Below are positions 18,690 through 28,708 of a stretch of 64,000 nucleotides of DNA, one piece after another. Location of the stretch: positions 62,001 to 126,000 of the forward strand of contig JAIQGF010000009.1 in NCBI GenBank assembly GCA_020072845.1, read 5' to 3'. This DNA is from Terriglobia bacterium. Its GTDB lineage: Bacteria; Acidobacteriota; Terriglobia; Terriglobales; Acidobacteriaceae. The first letter of the stretch is position 1, and each line of letters begins with the position of its first letter. The translations under genes were made by a program, and so were the position numbers. The notes under the pieces were generated by a model. The model did no database searches, was not told the origin of the DNA, and saw nothing but the letters and a program-made list of their open reading frames with translations.

Positions 18690-19736
18690 CTACTCGAAGC
18701 CGACGAATACCGGCTCGGGCGCCAGGGCTACGCCGACTTTGTCCTGTACGGCGCGGCGAATCTCGTCTTGCAAGGCGATGACTTCGGCTGCGGTAGCGCC
18801 GCCGCGGTTCACGATGGCCAGTGCGTGCTTGCGCGAGAGCCCGACATGGCCGCGGGTGTACCCCTTGTGAAACCCGGCGTTCTCGACCAGCCAGGCGGCT
18901 GGAATTTTGCAGCGCCCGCCGGGCGCGGGATAGCTCGGCACGGTTCCGCCGGCGCAAGCGGCAACGCGCTCGTACTCCGCCGCATCGAGCACGGGATTCT
19001 TGAAGAATGAGCCGGCGCTGCGCGAATCCTCATCGCCTTCCACGATCAGCATGGCTTTCGACAAACGGATTTTTCTTACCGCCTCGCGCACCTCAGCGAG
19101 TGTGGGCCGGGTGGTCGCGGGCAAGGAGGCAAAATATGCTTTCAGGTCGCGGTAGTGGATGGTCGGCTCTCCTCCCGCTTGCAGCGCGTACTTCACTTTC
19201 AAAATGATGTAGCGCCCGCGCTCGCCGCTGTTGAAGATGCTGCAGCGATACGCGAACCGGCACGCCTCGTTGCAGAGGCTGCGCAACTGCCCGTCGCGGA
19301 GATCCAGCACCTGTACTTCCGCAATGGTTTCGGAAACTTCCTGCCCGTACGCGCCGACGTTCTGCACCGGCGTGCCGCCCACGGTGCCAGGAATGCCGCT
19401 CATGCATTCCAGGCCGGCGCAATTGGCCGCGACTGCCTGGGCGACGAGCGCGTCCCACGCGACTCCCGCGCCGGCTTCAAACATCTGCTTTCCGTTTTCC
19501 GAGAGACGCTCGACACCGCTGATGCCGATGTGGAGCACCAGGCCGGGAAACCCGGTATCGGCGATCACCAGATTGCTGCCGCCTCCGAGTACGAAGAGCG
19601 GAAGCTGGCGCGACTTTGCCCAATCCACCGCCTGCCGCGCGTCCGCGGCGGTGACGGCGGTCGCGAAATATCGCGCCGCGCCTCCGACCTGCAGCGTCGT
19701 CAGCGGCGCCAGCGGCACATGTTCGACGATTTGCAT
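18690..19736 (-). CDS. murB: UDP-N-acetylenolpyruvoylglucosamine reductase
   Basis: 348 residues from the ATG at 19736. The FAD-binding stretch LGGGSNLVIAD and the signatures SGIPGTVGGTPVQNVGAYGQ and YRCS (with the catalytic serine of the YRxS motif) are present. The C-terminal ENAGFHKGYTRGHVGLS supplies the catalytic region. The enzyme reduces UDP-GlcNAc-enolpyruvate to UDP-MurNAc with NADPH in cytosolic peptidoglycan synthesis. A longer in-frame extension exists to 19838 but would translate through the terminator of the preceding gene, so it is rejected. It is convergent with modC. Confidence 0.92.
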   Translation of the reverse strand: MQIVEHVPLAPLTTLQVGGAARYFATAVTAADARQAVDWAKSRQLPLFVLGGGSNLVIADTGFPGLVLHIGISGVERLSENGKQMFEAGAGVAWDALVAQAVAANCAGLECMSGIPGTVGGTPVQNVGAYGQEVSETIAEVQVLDLRDGQLRSLCNEACRFAYRCSIFNSGERGRYIILKVKYALQAGGEPTIHYRDLKAYFASLPATTRPTLAEVREAVRKIRLSKAMLIVEGDEDSRSAGSFFKNPVLDAAEYERVAACAGGTVPSYPAPGGRCKIPAAWLVENAGFHKGYTRGHVGLSRKHALAIVNRGGATAAEVIALQDEIRRAVQDKVGVALAPEPVFVGFE

Positions 19737-19790
19737 GCGCTCGAAACTATACACGGAGTACTGCCAGCTACCCGGCCCCGCACAGGCAAA

Positions 19791-19822
19791 GAAAAAAACC
19801 GGCGGTCGTGGAACCGCCGGTT
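19791..19822 (-). terminator. Rho-independent terminator of the small secreted-protein gene
   Basis: On the minus strand the 10-bp stem AACCGGCGGT / ACCGCCGGTT with a 6-nt loop is followed by TTTTTTTCTTT. It sits 31 bp after the stop of the 19853-20230 gene and 55 bp before the murB start. Confidence 0.9.
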
Positions 19823-19852
19823 GTGATTTGAATTCCAAGCTGGCGCCGCAGC

Positions 19853-20230
19853 TTATGGTGTCACGGCCTTGTGCTTGTACCTGTCGCCTCCAAATACGAC
19901 CGACTGTAAAACTTTTTCGCCGGCGTCGTTTTTGGTGGTGTCGTACTCGGTTTCAGCCGCCTTGTTGTCCAGTTGCTCGATGGTGCAGTTGACGCGCGCC
20001 CGTTCTTTGTTGCCCGCGTCTTTGAAAACGAGCACGTGGTTGTCGCCATCTACGAGCTGCTGGGCCTTATAGGTGCCCGCGGGCAGCATGGTCGTTCCCA
20101 CCTTGGTTGAGTTGTAGAAGGTGATGCTCCACGTCTTGCCGGCACGGGGGGAGGACGCGTCCGCTGCGAACGCGCCCGCGGCAATCGTCACCAGCAGAAC
20201 CAACACCAGGGTTTTCGTTACTCTGTTCAT
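19853..20230 (-). CDS. Small secreted beta-rich protein of unknown function
   Basis: 125 residues with a clear signal peptide (MNRVTKTLVLVLLVTIAAG AFA). The mature part (KTWSITFYNSTKVGTTMLPAGTY, then a Lys/Asp/Glu-rich tail) resembles small exported Acidobacteria proteins whose core is a GxxLPAGxYxV beta unit. The start at 20230 is supported by AGGAAGGA 7 nt upstream; a longer in-frame reading to 20398 lacks a signal and is rejected. The gene is monocistronic with its own terminator. Function is not known; surface or periplasmic location is inferred. Confidence 0.75.
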   Translation of the reverse strand: MNRVTKTLVLVLLVTIAAGAFAADASSPRAGKTWSITFYNSTKVGTTMLPAGTYKAQQLVDGDNHVLVFKDAGNKERARVNCTIEQLDNKAAETEYDTTKNDAGEKVLQSVVFGGDRYKHKAVTP

Positions 20231-20443
20231 CGCAATTCCTTCCTGCGTTGAGCCGGCGTGGCTCCCGCAATCGGCGTCGTCAGAGTCCGGACTGCCCTCG
20301 TCAAGCACCGTCCGGAGCGGGCGACGCGCACTTTGTGGTGCGCGGCGGTGCTCGGCCGCACCATCAGCGAATAGGGTTTGATAGACGCTAACTTTCAAGC
20401 AAGGTGAGCACAGCAGAAGACCTGAAGGGACGAAACCCCAAGA

Positions 20444-21625
20444 TTAGGGGGCGGGCGCTATCATTTTCACCGCGATTCCATTGGGCTGGATTCCGACCGG
20501 CACCATGGTAAAAAGCGCGCGCTGCCGGTTCGGATTCTGTCCCTTGATGATGGCCTCGGGCAAGCTGATCTTATCGCCGCGCGGCAGCTTGGTGAGCCGC
20601 ACCACCGCGACGTCGCCGGGCTGCGTATCCAGCGCGAGCAGAAAATCCTCCGCCGGCGTGAGCGCCAGTTGGTCGGGATGATTGCCCACGGAAATGGAAT
20701 CAATGACGCGCCCGGTGTCAATGCTCAGCACCGACACCGCGTCCGAGCCGAAGTTGCTGACATAGAGCAGGGAATTATCGGCGCTGACCACCGCGTGCAC
20801 CGGCTGGTTGCCGATCAGGTAGGTGGCGCCGACCTCGTTGGCCGCGGTCTCGATCACCGAAACCGATGCCGAATCGAAATTGCACACGAACAGCTCGCCG
20901 CCGTCGGGCTTAAGCGCAAGGTGGATGGGAGTCTTGCCGACATCGAGCAGGGCAAGCAGCTTGTCCGACTTCAAATCAATCGCCGCCACCTGCGCCGACC
21001 CGGTGCAGGCGACGAAGGCCTTGCCGGAGTCGCGGAGGATGGCAATGTCCTCGGGGTGTTCGCAAATCGGCACGGTGGCGCGCACCTGCATCTTCGCGGT
21101 GTCCAGGATCGACACGGAATTGCCGCCGCGGTTGGACACCACCACGGTTTTTCCATCCGGCGAGACGCGCGCCAGTCCCGGCGCCGCGCCCACGCCCACG
21201 GTGGCCAGCACGAGCCGTTTCTCCAGATCGAGGATGCTGACGTTGGCGGAGCCGGAATTCGCCACGTAGCCGCGCGTCCCGTCCGCCGAAACGTCGATAA
21301 AATACGGCGCGCGATGCACGCCCACGGTCGCGACCACCACGTTTTTCGTCGCGTCAATGAAGCTGATGTTGTTGGACTCGGTGTTGACCGCGTAAATCTC
21401 GTTCTTCTTCGGGTTGGCCGAGACGCCCGTGGGATTGCGTCCGACAGCGATCGTCTTTGCGATCTTGAACTGGCCAAGATCGATCACCGAAACGCTATCG
21501 CTCTTTCCATTGCTGACGTAGGCGTTCAGGTCGCCGGGGTAATCGCGCTGCTTGCGCCGGCAGCCCGAAAGCAACCCCGCCGCGAGCACCGCGACAGCGA
21601 CCAGGATGAGGAAGTTTTTTCTCAA
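20444..21625 (-). CDS. YVTN-family beta-propeller lipoprotein (YncE-like)
   Basis: From a TTG at 21625 the product starts with a lipoprotein signal (RKNFLILVAVAVLAAGLLSGC). About seven YVTN repeats follow, such as VSVIDLGQFKIAKTIAVGRNP and VGNHPDQLALTPAEDFLL. Each repeat has the pattern of one propeller blade, giving a ring of about seven blades. Such proteins are periplasmic or outer-membrane scaffolds; no active-site residues are seen. A GTG at 21712 gives a 29-residue longer form in the same frame. Neither start has a good ribosome binding site, and the shorter was preferred because it puts the signal at the N-terminus. Confidence 0.75.
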   Translation of the reverse strand: MRKNFLILVAVAVLAAGLLSGCRRKQRDYPGDLNAYVSNGKSDSVSVIDLGQFKIAKTIAVGRNPTGVSANPKKNEIYAVNTESNNISFIDATKNVVVATVGVHRAPYFIDVSADGTRGYVANSGSANVSILDLEKRLVLATVGVGAAPGLARVSPDGKTVVVSNRGGNSVSILDTAKMQVRATVPICEHPEDIAILRDSGKAFVACTGSAQVAAIDLKSDKLLALLDVGKTPIHLALKPDGGELFVCNFDSASVSVIETAANEVGATYLIGNQPVHAVVSADNSLLYVSNFGSDAVSVLSIDTGRVIDSISVGNHPDQLALTPAEDFLLALDTQPGDVAVVRLTKLPRGDKISLPEAIIKGQNPNRQRALFTMVPVGIQPNGIAVKMIAPAP

Positions 21626-21706
21626 TGTAGAGCGATTCCAGCAAGAACGGCGCGGCTCCTTCCGCCGCGCTGCGCTCGGCGTCAGGACAAGCTCTGCCGC
21701 GCGGTA

Positions 21707-21738
21707 AATCACACGATCACCTGATCGCCCGATTACCG
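21707..21738. repeat. GATCACCTGATCGCC word repeat at the 3' end of aroF
   Basis: Degenerate copies of CGATCACC in inverted orientation to the element at 22862-22896 on the other side of aroF. It contains the aroF stop codon (21733-21735). Confidence 0.6.
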
Positions 21739-22785
21739 GATGTGTGTTGCCGCCACCGCCACGGGTTGCGGAACCGTGCGCTTCACAATCGGCGCGATCT
21801 GCCGCATTTCGGCGATCAATGCCTCGAACTGCTCCGGGTAGATGGACTGCGGGCCGTCGGACAAGGCGCGGTCAGGATCGTGGTGCACTTCCACGATCAG
21901 TCCATCGGCGCCGACCGCGATGGCGGCGCGCGACAGCGGAATCACCTTGTCGCGCTTGCCGGTACCGTGGCTGGGGTCCACCAGGATGGGCAGATGGCTG
22001 AGGCGATGCACGGCCGGCACGATGCTCAGGTCGAGCGTGTTTCTGGTGTGGTCGGCGAAGGTGCGCACGCCGCGCTCGCAGAGCACCACCTGGTAGTTGC
22101 CTTCGCTCATCACGTATTCGGCCGCCATGAGGAATTCTTCCAGGGTGGCCGACATGCCGCGCTTCAGCAGGACCGGACGCCGGGCTTTTCCGGCGCGCTT
22201 CAGCAGCGAGAAATTCTGCATGTTGCGCGCGCCGATCTGGATCATGTCGGCATAGCGCTCCACCAGGTCGAGCGATTCGTAGTCCACCGCCTCGGTCACG
22301 ATCAGCAACCCGAAGCGGTCGCGGATCTCCGCCAGAATGCGTAGGCCTTCTTCGCCCAGTCCCTGGAAGGCGTAGGGCGAGGTGCGCGGCTTGTAGGCGC
22401 CGCCGCGGAAGAAGCGCGCGCCCGCTTTGGCAACACGCTCGGCGACCGCAAACGCCTGCTCGCGCGATTCCACGGCGCAGGGCCCGGCGATGACCGCCAG
22501 GTCAGCTCCGCCGATAGTAGTGTCGGTGCCGGGAAATGCGATGACCGTATCTTCGCCCTTCACATCGCGGCTCACCAGCTTGTACGGCTTGCTGACCCGG
22601 ATGACATCCTGGACGCCCGGCATGTCCTCCAGGCCGATTTCCACCATGCCCTGGTTGCCGGTGATGCCGATCGCAGTTCGTTGCGCGCCCGGAATGGCGT
22701 GCGGGCGCAGCCCCATCGACTCGATTTTTTCGCAAACCGCGCGCACCTGCTCTTCGCTGGCGTGCGCATCCATGACGACCAACAT
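21733..22785 (-). CDS. aroF: 3-deoxy-7-phosphoheptulonate (DAHP) synthase, class I-beta type
   Basis: 350 residues. The N-terminal ferredoxin-like regulatory domain ([20 protein letters not shown]) precedes the TIM-barrel. The barrel shows [38 protein letters not shown] and [13 protein letters not shown]. It condenses phosphoenolpyruvate and erythrose 4-phosphate as the first step of the shikimate pathway. The N-terminal domain suggests feedback control by an aromatic amino acid or prephenate. The ATG at 22785 is preceded by AGAGGT; a 10-codon upstream extension is less likely. The gene stands alone, framed by inverted word repeats. Confidence 0.93.
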   Translation of the reverse strand: MLVVMDAHASEEQVRAVCEKIESMGLRPHAIPGAQRTAIGITGNQGMVEIGLEDMPGVQDVIRVSKPYKLVSRDVKGEDTVIAFPGTDTTIGGADLAVIAGPCAVESREQAFAVAERVAKAGARFFRGGAYKPRTSPYAFQGLGEEGLRILAEIRDRFGLLIVTEAVDYESLDLVERYADMIQIGARNMQNFSLLKRAGKARRPVLLKRGMSATLEEFLMAAEYVMSEGNYQVVLCERGVRTFADHTRNTLDLSIVPAVHRLSHLPILVDPSHGTGKRDKVIPLSRAAIAVGADGLIVEVHHDPDRALSDGPQSIYPEQFEALIAEMRQIAPIVKRTVPQPVAVAATHIR

Positions 22786-22861
22786 AATGACCTCTATGCT
22801 CCCGAGACGAAACATCTAGTCTAATGCCAATGCTGCACGCGGGACAATGGCTTCCGCCAAT

Positions 22862-22896
22862 CCGGTGATCGGGTGATCTGGTGATCGGGCGATCTG
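22862..22896. repeat. GGTGATCG word repeat upstream of aroF
   Basis: Four tandem 8-bp words (GGTGATCG, GGTGATCT, GGTGATCG, GGCGATCT) lie between the cysteine synthase stop and the aroF start. It is the inverted partner of the element at 21707-21738. Confidence 0.75.
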
Positions 22897-22927
22897 GAAT
22901 GCGGCGAGGCTGCGCGGTTTAATGTCA

Positions 22928-23905
22928 TCACATTGCGACTTCCTCGGTCTGCATCCGCTCTGCTTCCTCGCGCAGATTGGCGAACAGCGCGCTGCTCAAG
23001 TAGCGCTCGCCGAAATCCGGCAAGATGACAACGATGAGTTTGCCCGCGTTCTCCTCGCGCCGCGCCACCTGCAACGCCGCAATCACGGCCGCGCCCGACG
23101 AGATCCCCACCAGCAAGCCTTCTTCGCGCGGCAGGCGCCGGGCCATGGCAACGGAATCGTCGGTTGGAACGGCAATCACTTCGTTGATGTAATCGGCGCG
23201 CAACACATCAGGGACAAAGCCGGCGCCGATACCCTGCGAATTATGCGGTCCCGGTTTCCCGCCCGAGAGCACCGGACTCTCTGCCGGTTCCACCGCCACC
23301 ACGCGGAAAGAAGGTTTTCTAGGCCGGATGTACTCGGTGACGCCGGTAATGGTGCCGCCGGTGCCGGCGCCCGCCACCATGATGTCCACCTTGCCGTCGG
23401 TGTCCTCCCAGATTTCCGGCCCCGTGGTCTCGAAGTGGATCTTCGGGTTCGCGGGATTGGAAAACTGTTGCGGCATGAATGCATTCGGAGTCTTCGCCAG
23501 CAGTTCATTGGCTTTGGCGATGGCGCCCTTCATGCCCTTGATTCCGGGGGTGAGCACGACCTCGGCGCCAAAGGCGCGCAGCAACACGCGCCGCTCCTGG
23601 CTCATGGTGTCCGGCATGGTGAAGATCATCCGGTATCCGCGAATGGCCGCCGCGAAGGCCAGACCGATGCCGGTGTTGCCGCTGGTCGGCTCGATCAGCA
23701 CCGTCTTGCCGGGATCAATGGCCCCCGCGCGCTCCGCCTCGCGGATCATGCTGACGCCGATGCGGTCCTTGACGCTGTTGCAGGGGTTGAAGCTCTCCAG
23801 TTTCGCGACCACCGTCGCGCGGCAGTCCTCGGTCACGCGGTTCAGCCGCACCAGCGGGGTGCGGCCAATCAGTTCCGTAACATCGTTAGCGATCTTCATA
23901 GTCAC
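22928..23905 (-). CDS. cysK: Cysteine synthase (O-acetylserine sulfhydrylase)
   Basis: About 325 residues, fold type II PLP enzyme. The Schiff-base lysine is in [11 protein letters not shown], the substrate loop is [12 protein letters not shown], and the phosphate-cradle [11 protein letters not shown] is intact. It makes cysteine from O-acetylserine and sulfide. The start is either GTG 23905 (AGGA 6 nt upstream) or the ATG at 23899; the former has better spacing. The ribosome binding site is inside a 7-bp hairpin (23905-23920). A second, more diverged member of the family is at 42.9 kb. Confidence 0.92.
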   Translation of the reverse strand: MTMKIANDVTELIGRTPLVRLNRVTEDCRATVVAKLESFNPCNSVKDRIGVSMIREAERAGAIDPGKTVLIEPTSGNTGIGLAFAAAIRGYRMIFTMPDTMSQERRVLLRAFGAEVVLTPGIKGMKGAIAKANELLAKTPNAFMPQQFSNPANPKIHFETTGPEIWEDTDGKVDIMVAGAGTGGTITGVTEYIRPRKPSFRVVAVEPAESPVLSGGKPGPHNSQGIGAGFVPDVLRADYINEVIAVPTDDSVAMARRLPREEGLLVGISSGAAVIAALQVARREENAGKLIVVILPDFGERYLSSALFANLREEAERMQTEEVAM

Positions 23906-23920
23906 CAAAAGTCCTTTTGG
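23905..23920 (-). promoter_or_regulatory. Hairpin covering the cysK ribosome binding site
   Basis: CCAAAAG-TC-CTTTTGG is a perfect 7-bp inverted repeat. On the mRNA it includes the AAGGA and the GTG start region, so folding could limit translation. The two-base loop makes a hairpin strained; a DNA-level site is also possible. Confidence 0.35.
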
Positions 23921-24010
23921 GAAATCGTGATTCGTGAGTATTGATTTTCTGATGCGCGGGTCGCGACCAGCGATGACAAATCGTCAATCGTCAATCGTAA
24001 ATCATCCATC
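23921..24010. repeat. AATCGTCAATCGTAAATC word repeat between cysK and nfo
   Basis: The left arm (23921-23953) carries AAATCGTGATTCGTGAGTAT. The right arm (23972-24008) carries AATCGTC twice then AATCGTAAATCATCC in opposite sense. The two can pair imperfectly. It fills the space between divergent cysK and nfo. Confidence 0.6.
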
Positions 24011-24019
24011 TAATTCGCG

Positions 24020-25021
24020 ATGCCCCGCTCCATGGCGCAGGAACAGAAAGACATTCTCAAGCTGCCGCCGCCGAAGACACCGCCACGCCGTACTGCGCGC
24101 CGCATCGGCATCCATACCTCCACCGCGGGCGGGGCCGGGAATGCCGCCGAGCGCGCTTACCGCCTGGGCTGCAGCGCCTTCCAGATTTTTTCGTCGAGCC
24201 CGCGGCAGTGGGCGCCGTACCAGCTCACCAGCTCGCAATGCGATGCGATGAACCGCCTGCGCCTGCAATATGACCTGAAGCCGCTGGTAATCCACGCCAA
24301 CTACCTGGTGAACCTGGCGGGCGGCAATTCCGAGTTTCACCGCAAATCAATCGCCGCCTTCCGCGGCGAGATCGAACGCGCCCTCGCCCTGTGCGCCGAC
24401 TACCTGGTGGTCCATCCCGGCTCGTTTCGCGGCATGACCCGCGAGGAAGGTCTGGCGAAGGTCGGCGCGTCGATTGCCGAGGCGGCCGGCGGTCACGATC
24501 TGCGCCGTGGCGGCCTCACCGTTCTCATCGAAAATACCGCCGGCGCCGAGTTTTCCCTGGGCGGCAGCTTCGAGCAGGTGGCGGCGCTCGTCGGCGTCCT
24601 GCGCGACATTGTGCCGGCCGAGGCCTGCATTGACACCTGCCACACCCATGTCGCCGGCTACGACATCGTTACGGAAGAAGGATACGCCTTGACCCTGGAG
24701 CACCTGGACCGCACGGTCGGGCTGAAGAACGTGCCTGTCTGGCACTGCAACGACGCCAAGGCGGCGCGCGGCTCCCATCTGGACCGCCACCAGCACATCG
24801 GGCAGGGAACCATTGGGCTGGAGCCATTCCGGCGGCTGCTGAACGATCCGCGGCTTGCAACGTGCGCGTTTATTGCTGAGACGCCGATTGATAATCCCGG
24901 AGACGACTTGCGAAATGTGGAAACGCTGAAGTCCCTGGTCGCCGACAAGGCGGTACGAAAGCAGAATGCGGTAGGCCCCGGCGCCCCCGCCGGGGCCGCT
25001 GCCCGCGCTCGCCGGAAGTGA
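24020..25021 (+). CDS. nfo: Endonuclease IV (AP endonuclease)
   Basis: 333 residues. The TIM-barrel metal-site motifs are present: GIHTSTAGG near the N-terminus, [48 protein letters not shown] and the double motif [19 protein letters not shown]. These supply the His/Glu/Asp ligands of the trinuclear zinc centre. The enzyme cuts 5' of abasic sites in base excision repair. A start at 24032 (MAQEQKD) is an alternative. The C-terminal 25 residues are Ala/Gly/Arg-rich and probably disordered. leuS follows on the same strand. Confidence 0.93.
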   Translation: MPRSMAQEQKDILKLPPPKTPPRRTARRIGIHTSTAGGAGNAAERAYRLGCSAFQIFSSSPRQWAPYQLTSSQCDAMNRLRLQYDLKPLVIHANYLVNLAGGNSEFHRKSIAAFRGEIERALALCADYLVVHPGSFRGMTREEGLAKVGASIAEAAGGHDLRRGGLTVLIENTAGAEFSLGGSFEQVAALVGVLRDIVPAEACIDTCHTHVAGYDIVTEEGYALTLEHLDRTVGLKNVPVWHCNDAKAARGSHLDRHQHIGQGTIGLEPFRRLLNDPRLATCAFIAETPIDNPGDDLRNVETLKSLVADKAVRKQNAVGPGAPAGAAARARRK

Positions 25022-25053
25022 TGTGGCGCGGGCGCCCTCGCCCGCGCGCCGCC

Positions 25054-25078
25054 GACCATCGACCATCGACCATCGACC
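25054..25078. repeat. (GACCATC)3 word repeat between nfo and leuS
   Basis: Three exact GACCATC heptamers followed by GACC, 41 bp before the leuS start. The same heptamer forms the element at 51775-51807. The 25024-25050 stretch just before it is an imperfect GC palindrome (GGCGCGGGCG / CGCCCGCGCGCC). Confidence 0.75.
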
Positions 25079-25118
25079 TTGTAAAATCAAGAATTGCTTT
25101 CATCAGGACTACGCATTC

Positions 25119-27659
25119 ATGGCCGATACGCCGCAGATTACCGACCGCCGCGAAGAGCGCTACGATCCCCAGCCGATCGAGGAGAAGTGGTCCGCCCGCT
25201 TCGAGGCCGACCCCGAACTCTATCGCGCCGAGCCGCCCAGCACCGACAAGCCCAAGTATTACGTCCTGGAAATGCTGCCGTACCCCAGCGGCGCGCTGCA
25301 CATGGGACACGTGCGCAACTACTCCATCGGCGACGCCCTCGCCCGTTACATGTGGATGAAGGGCTATAACGTGCTCCATCCCATGGGCTGGGATTCGTTT
25401 GGTTTGCCGGCGGAAAATGCCGCCATCAAAGCCGGGGTGCAGCCGCGCGAGTGGACGTTGGGCAACATCGCGCACATGAAGTCGCAGATGAAGCGGCTCG
25501 GCTTCGCCTACGACTGGCAGCGCGAGATCACCACCTGCCTGCCCGAGTACTATCGCTGGAACCAGTGGCTCTTCCTCCAGCTCTACAAACGCGGGCTCGC
25601 CTACCGCAAGAAGAGCAAGGTGAACTGGTGCCCGGAGTGCGCCACCGTGCTCGCCAATGAGCAGGTGGTCAAAGGCTGCTGCTGGCGCCATGAGACCACG
25701 CCGGTGGAGCAGCGTGAGCTGGAACAGTGGTTTCTGCGCATCACCGATTACGCAGAACAACTCCTGCGCGACCTCGACCAGCTCAGCGGCTGGCCGGAAA
25801 AAGTCCGCATCATGCAGCAGAACTGGATCGGCCGCAGCGAAGGCGCGCTGGTGGATTTTCAGGCCGAAGATGCTGCCGACAAGATCTCGGTATTCACCAC
25901 GCGCATTGACACCATCTTCGGCGCCACCTCCATCCAGCTCGCGCCCGAGCATCCGCTGGTGGACAAGCTGGTAGCAGACAATGCCGAACTGCGCACGGAT
26001 ATCAACACGTTGGTCGAGGAACAGCGGAAGGCCAAAGAAGTCGGGGATGTGGGCGCCATCGAGAAGCACGGCGTGTTCATCGGCCGCTACGCTATCAACC
26101 CCTTCAACCAGGACAAGGTGCCCATCTGGGTGGCGAATTACATTTTGATGGACTACGGCACGGGCGCGATCATGTCCGTCCCGGCGCACGACGAGCGTGA
26201 TTACGAGTTCGCGAAAAAATATGAACTCGAAGTCCGCGTGGTGGTGCTGCCGCGCCGGGAAGGGGAAACCGACGAAGAAAAATTTTCCGATGCCACCATC
26301 CCCTACAGCGGGACGGACTCGCTGGTCATCAACTCGGGCGAGTTCAGCGGCCTGGGCTGCGTGGAAGCGATGAAGAAGATGGCCGCCTTTGCCCGGGAGC
26401 ACGGCTTCGGCAAACCGACCGTTACGTACCGGCTGAAGGACTGGGGCATCTCGCGCCAGCGCTACTGGGGCACGCCCATCCCCATGCTCTATTGCGAGCG
26501 CTGCGGAATTGTGCCCGTACCCGAAAAGGAGCTTCCGGTCAGGTTGCCGGAAAATGTCGAGATCACGCTCACCGGCGGGTCTCCGCTCGGGCGGCTGCCG
26601 GAGTGGGTGAACACCGCGTGCCCGAAGTGCGGTGGCCGCGCGCGCCGCGAAACCGACACCATGGACACCTTCGTGGATTCGTCCTGGTACTTTTATCGCT
26701 ACACCGACGCGCGCAACGACAGTGCGCCGTTTGACAGCCGCATTGCGAATTACTGGTTTCCCATCGAGCAGTACATCGGCGGCGTCGAGCACGCCATCCT
26801 GCACCTGATCTACTCGCGCTTCTGGACCAAGTTCATGCGCGACATGGGACTGGTGGCGAATGCGGAGCCGGTACAGCGCCTGTTTACCCAGGGCATGGTG
26901 ATCAAGGACGGCGCCAAGATGTCGAAGAACTTGGGGAACGTAGTCGCGCCCGACGACATGATTGCCCGTTACGGCGCCGACGCCACCCGCATGTACACCC
27001 TGTTCGCCGCGCCGCCCGACCGCGACCTCGACTGGCAGGACGCCGGTGTCAAGGGGGTGCAGGACTTCCTCTCGCGCGTGTACCGCTTCGTCTCCGCCAA
27101 CGCCAAGCCGAATGTCCCGGGGTGGCGCGGCCCTGTCCCTGCCGAGCTGTCGCCGGAAGCGCGCCGCATGCAGCGCCGCCTGCACCAGTCCATCAAGCGC
27201 ATCAGCGACGAGTTTGCCGGACGCTGGCACTTCAACACCTGCGTGTCCACCCTGATGGCGCTGGTCAATGAGTTCTACCTGCTGCGCCCGGAAATTGAGC
27301 GCGGCCTCATTCCGCTCCCCTTACTGGCACAGGCGCAGCGCGATCTCGTGCTCTTGCTGCATCCCTTCGCGCCCTTTTTGTCGCACGAACTCTGGGAAAT
27401 GCTCGGAGAGAAGGGAAGCCTGCTGCGTCATCCCTGGCCGCAGTACGACCCGGCGCTCGCCCGCGAGGAGCAGGTCGAAATTGTGGTTCAGGTGAACGGA
27501 AAAATTCGCGCCCGCCTGCTGGTGGCCGCCGACGCCGGCGAAGAAGACGTGCGCCAACTCGCCCTGAACGATCCCAAGGTGCTCTCCTCGCTTGACGGCA
27601 AGAAAATCCTGAAGGCGATCGTGGTGCCGCACAAGCTGGTGAACATCGTCGTGAAATGA
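25119..27659 (+). CDS. leuS: Leucyl-tRNA synthetase
   Basis: 846 residues from the ATG at 25119 ([20 protein letters not shown]). The class I HIGH motif is HMGH in [19 protein letters not shown], and the KMSKS motif is KMSKN in [14 protein letters not shown]. The editing (CP1) domain is identified by [21 protein letters not shown] zinc-binding [14 protein letters not shown] and a second [16 protein letters not shown] are present. It charges tRNA-Leu. An upstream extension would translate the repeat at 25054 and is rejected. The small membrane-protein gene overlaps its stop by 4 bp. Confidence 0.96.
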   Translation: MADTPQITDRREERYDPQPIEEKWSARFEADPELYRAEPPSTDKPKYYVLEMLPYPSGALHMGHVRNYSIGDALARYMWMKGYNVLHPMGWDSFGLPAENAAIKAGVQPREWTLGNIAHMKSQMKRLGFAYDWQREITTCLPEYYRWNQWLFLQLYKRGLAYRKKSKVNWCPECATVLANEQVVKGCCWRHETTPVEQRELEQWFLRITDYAEQLLRDLDQLSGWPEKVRIMQQNWIGRSEGALVDFQAEDAADKISVFTTRIDTIFGATSIQLAPEHPLVDKLVADNAELRTDINTLVEEQRKAKEVGDVGAIEKHGVFIGRYAINPFNQDKVPIWVANYILMDYGTGAIMSVPAHDERDYEFAKKYELEVRVVVLPRREGETDEEKFSDATIPYSGTDSLVINSGEFSGLGCVEAMKKMAAFAREHGFGKPTVTYRLKDWGISRQRYWGTPIPMLYCERCGIVPVPEKELPVRLPENVEITLTGGSPLGRLPEWVNTACPKCGGRARRETDTMDTFVDSSWYFYRYTDARNDSAPFDSRIANYWFPIEQYIGGVEHAILHLIYSRFWTKFMRDMGLVANAEPVQRLFTQGMVIKDGAKMSKNLGNVVAPDDMIARYGADATRMYTLFAAPPDRDLDWQDAGVKGVQDFLSRVYRFVSANAKPNVPGWRGPVPAELSPEARRMQRRLHQSIKRISDEFAGRWHFNTCVSTLMALVNEFYLLRPEIERGLIPLPLLAQAQRDLVLLLHPFAPFLSHELWEMLGEKGSLLRHPWPQYDPALAREEQVEIVVQVNGKIRARLLVAADAGEEDVRQLALNDPKVLSSLDGKKILKAIVVPHKLVNIVVK

Positions 27660-27910
27660 GCGCGTTTGCGGGTAGTGGCATGAGCAGAGTGCGCGCAATA
27701 GTGGCCGGAATCGTGGCCCTCGGCCTTTCTTTTCCGGTATTGCGGTTAGCAGCAGAACTCTGCGCAATCCTCATTCGCCGACAGTGGCCGAACGCTTGGT
27801 TTTCAGGTTTGATTACCTGGTACGCCCTTTTCTTCGCTGCCGGATGTTCAGTCGTAATTGCTGTGTTTGTTGGGCGATATGCATTCAAACATCAGCAAAA
27901 CTTAAACTGA
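27656..27910 (+). CDS. Small two-TM membrane protein, coupled to leuS
   Basis: 84 residues with two hydrophobic helices (about 12-38 and 48-72). Its ATG overlaps the leuS stop (ATGA), implying coupled translation. No family recognised. The last codons and stop (AACTTAAACTGA) come from a copy of the sequence that also forms the inverted ends around the NYN gene (TTAAACTGACCCACTACC, 27902-27919), so the C-terminus may be recent. Confidence 0.5.
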   Translation: MSAFAGSGMSRVRAIVAGIVALGLSFPVLRLAAELCAILIRRQWPNAWFSGLITWYALFFAAGCSVVIAVFVGRYAFKHQQNLN

Positions 27911-27948
27911 CCCACTACCCGTTGGTGGGGCGTGTGAGCCCCGCGCGC

Positions 27949-27980
27949 TCATCCCGAGCGAAGCGGGGGATCTCCCGCCT
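27949..27980. repeat. TCATCCCGAGCGAAGCG dispersed repeat
   Basis: The stretch TCATCCCGAGCGAAGCGG then GGATCTC matches a dispersed palindromic word seen in many Acidobacteria and other phyla (from memory). A related copy is inside the coding sequence at 29131-29218. Confidence 0.55.
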
Positions 27981-28019
27981 TGGGACTAGAATGTTGGGGA
28001 ACTCCAATCGAGGTGACTT

Positions 28020-28706
28020 ATGCGCAAATTGATCGCCCTCGCAGTCATGTTGGCCATCGCCGCTCCCGCGTTCGCGCAGAAGAAAGAACAGGAACGCCTG
28101 CAGGAAGCGGGCACGGTGATGAAGGAGATCCTCAACATTCCGGAGGGAATCCCACAGAGCATTCTCAATAAAGCGGAGTGTGTGATCGTGTTCCCATCAG
28201 TGTTGAAGGTTGCCATCGGCATTGGCGGCAGCTACGGCCGCGGCGCCATCACCTGCCGGACCGGCAAGAACCACAGTGGCCCGTGGAGCGCACCGGCCAT
28301 GATGGCGCTGGAAGGCGGGAATATCGGGATTCAGCTCGGAGGACAAGCCACCGACTTCGTGTTGCTGGTGATGAACGATCGCGGCGCCGACTCCGTTCTC
28401 TCCAGCAAAATCAAGCTGGGCGCTGATGCCGCCGCGGCCGCAGGTCCGAAAGGCCGCGATGCCGCTGCCGCGACCGATATCGTCATGCGCGCCGAGATCC
28501 TCAGCTACTCACGCTCGCGCGGCCTGTTTGCCGGCGTATCGCTGGAGGGGTCCACGCTCCGCTCCGACGGCGGCGCCAACCAGAATCTTTATGGCAAGAA
28601 GCTCGACGCGCGCGACATCGTGCAGGGGGGCAAGGTCGGAACGCCGCCAGCGGGCAGGGAACTGATCGGCGTGCTCAGCCACAAATCTCCCAAGCGCTCG
28701 AAGTGA
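28020..28706 (+). CDS. SYLF/YSC84-domain lipid-binding protein, secreted
   Basis: 228 residues with a signal peptide (MRKLIALAVMLAIAAPAFAQ). The SYLF domain begins KEQERLQEAGTVMKEILN and includes IPQSILNKAECVIVFPSVLKV, GGSYGRGAITCR and the C-terminal FAGVSLEGSTLRSD. SYLF proteins bind phosphoinositide-like or other anionic lipids in eukaryotes; bacterial members are exported and little studied. The start is fixed by GAGGTGA 4 nt upstream of 28020. The signal points to the periplasm or outside. Confidence 0.88.
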   Translation: MRKLIALAVMLAIAAPAFAQKKEQERLQEAGTVMKEILNIPEGIPQSILNKAECVIVFPSVLKVAIGIGGSYGRGAITCRTGKNHSGPWSAPAMMALEGGNIGIQLGGQATDFVLLVMNDRGADSVLSSKIKLGADAAAAAGPKGRDAAAATDIVMRAEILSYSRSRGLFAGVSLEGSTLRSDGGANQNLYGKKLDARDIVQGGKVGTPPAGRELIGVLSHKSPKRSK

Positions 28707-28708
28707 AG

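Noticed and set aside
19737-19838. N-terminal extension of murB.
   Set aside because: Would translate the terminator of the upstream gene; the family start is at 19736.
25054-25078. Considered as a CRISPR or phase-variable tandem repeat.
   Set aside because: Only three 7-bp units without spacers, and not in a coding frame or promoter spacer.
24870-27230. 786-codon open frame antisense to leuS (minus strand).
   Set aside because: It covers the leuS coding strand in a GC-rich gene, has no start signal or recognisable domain, and leuS is certain.
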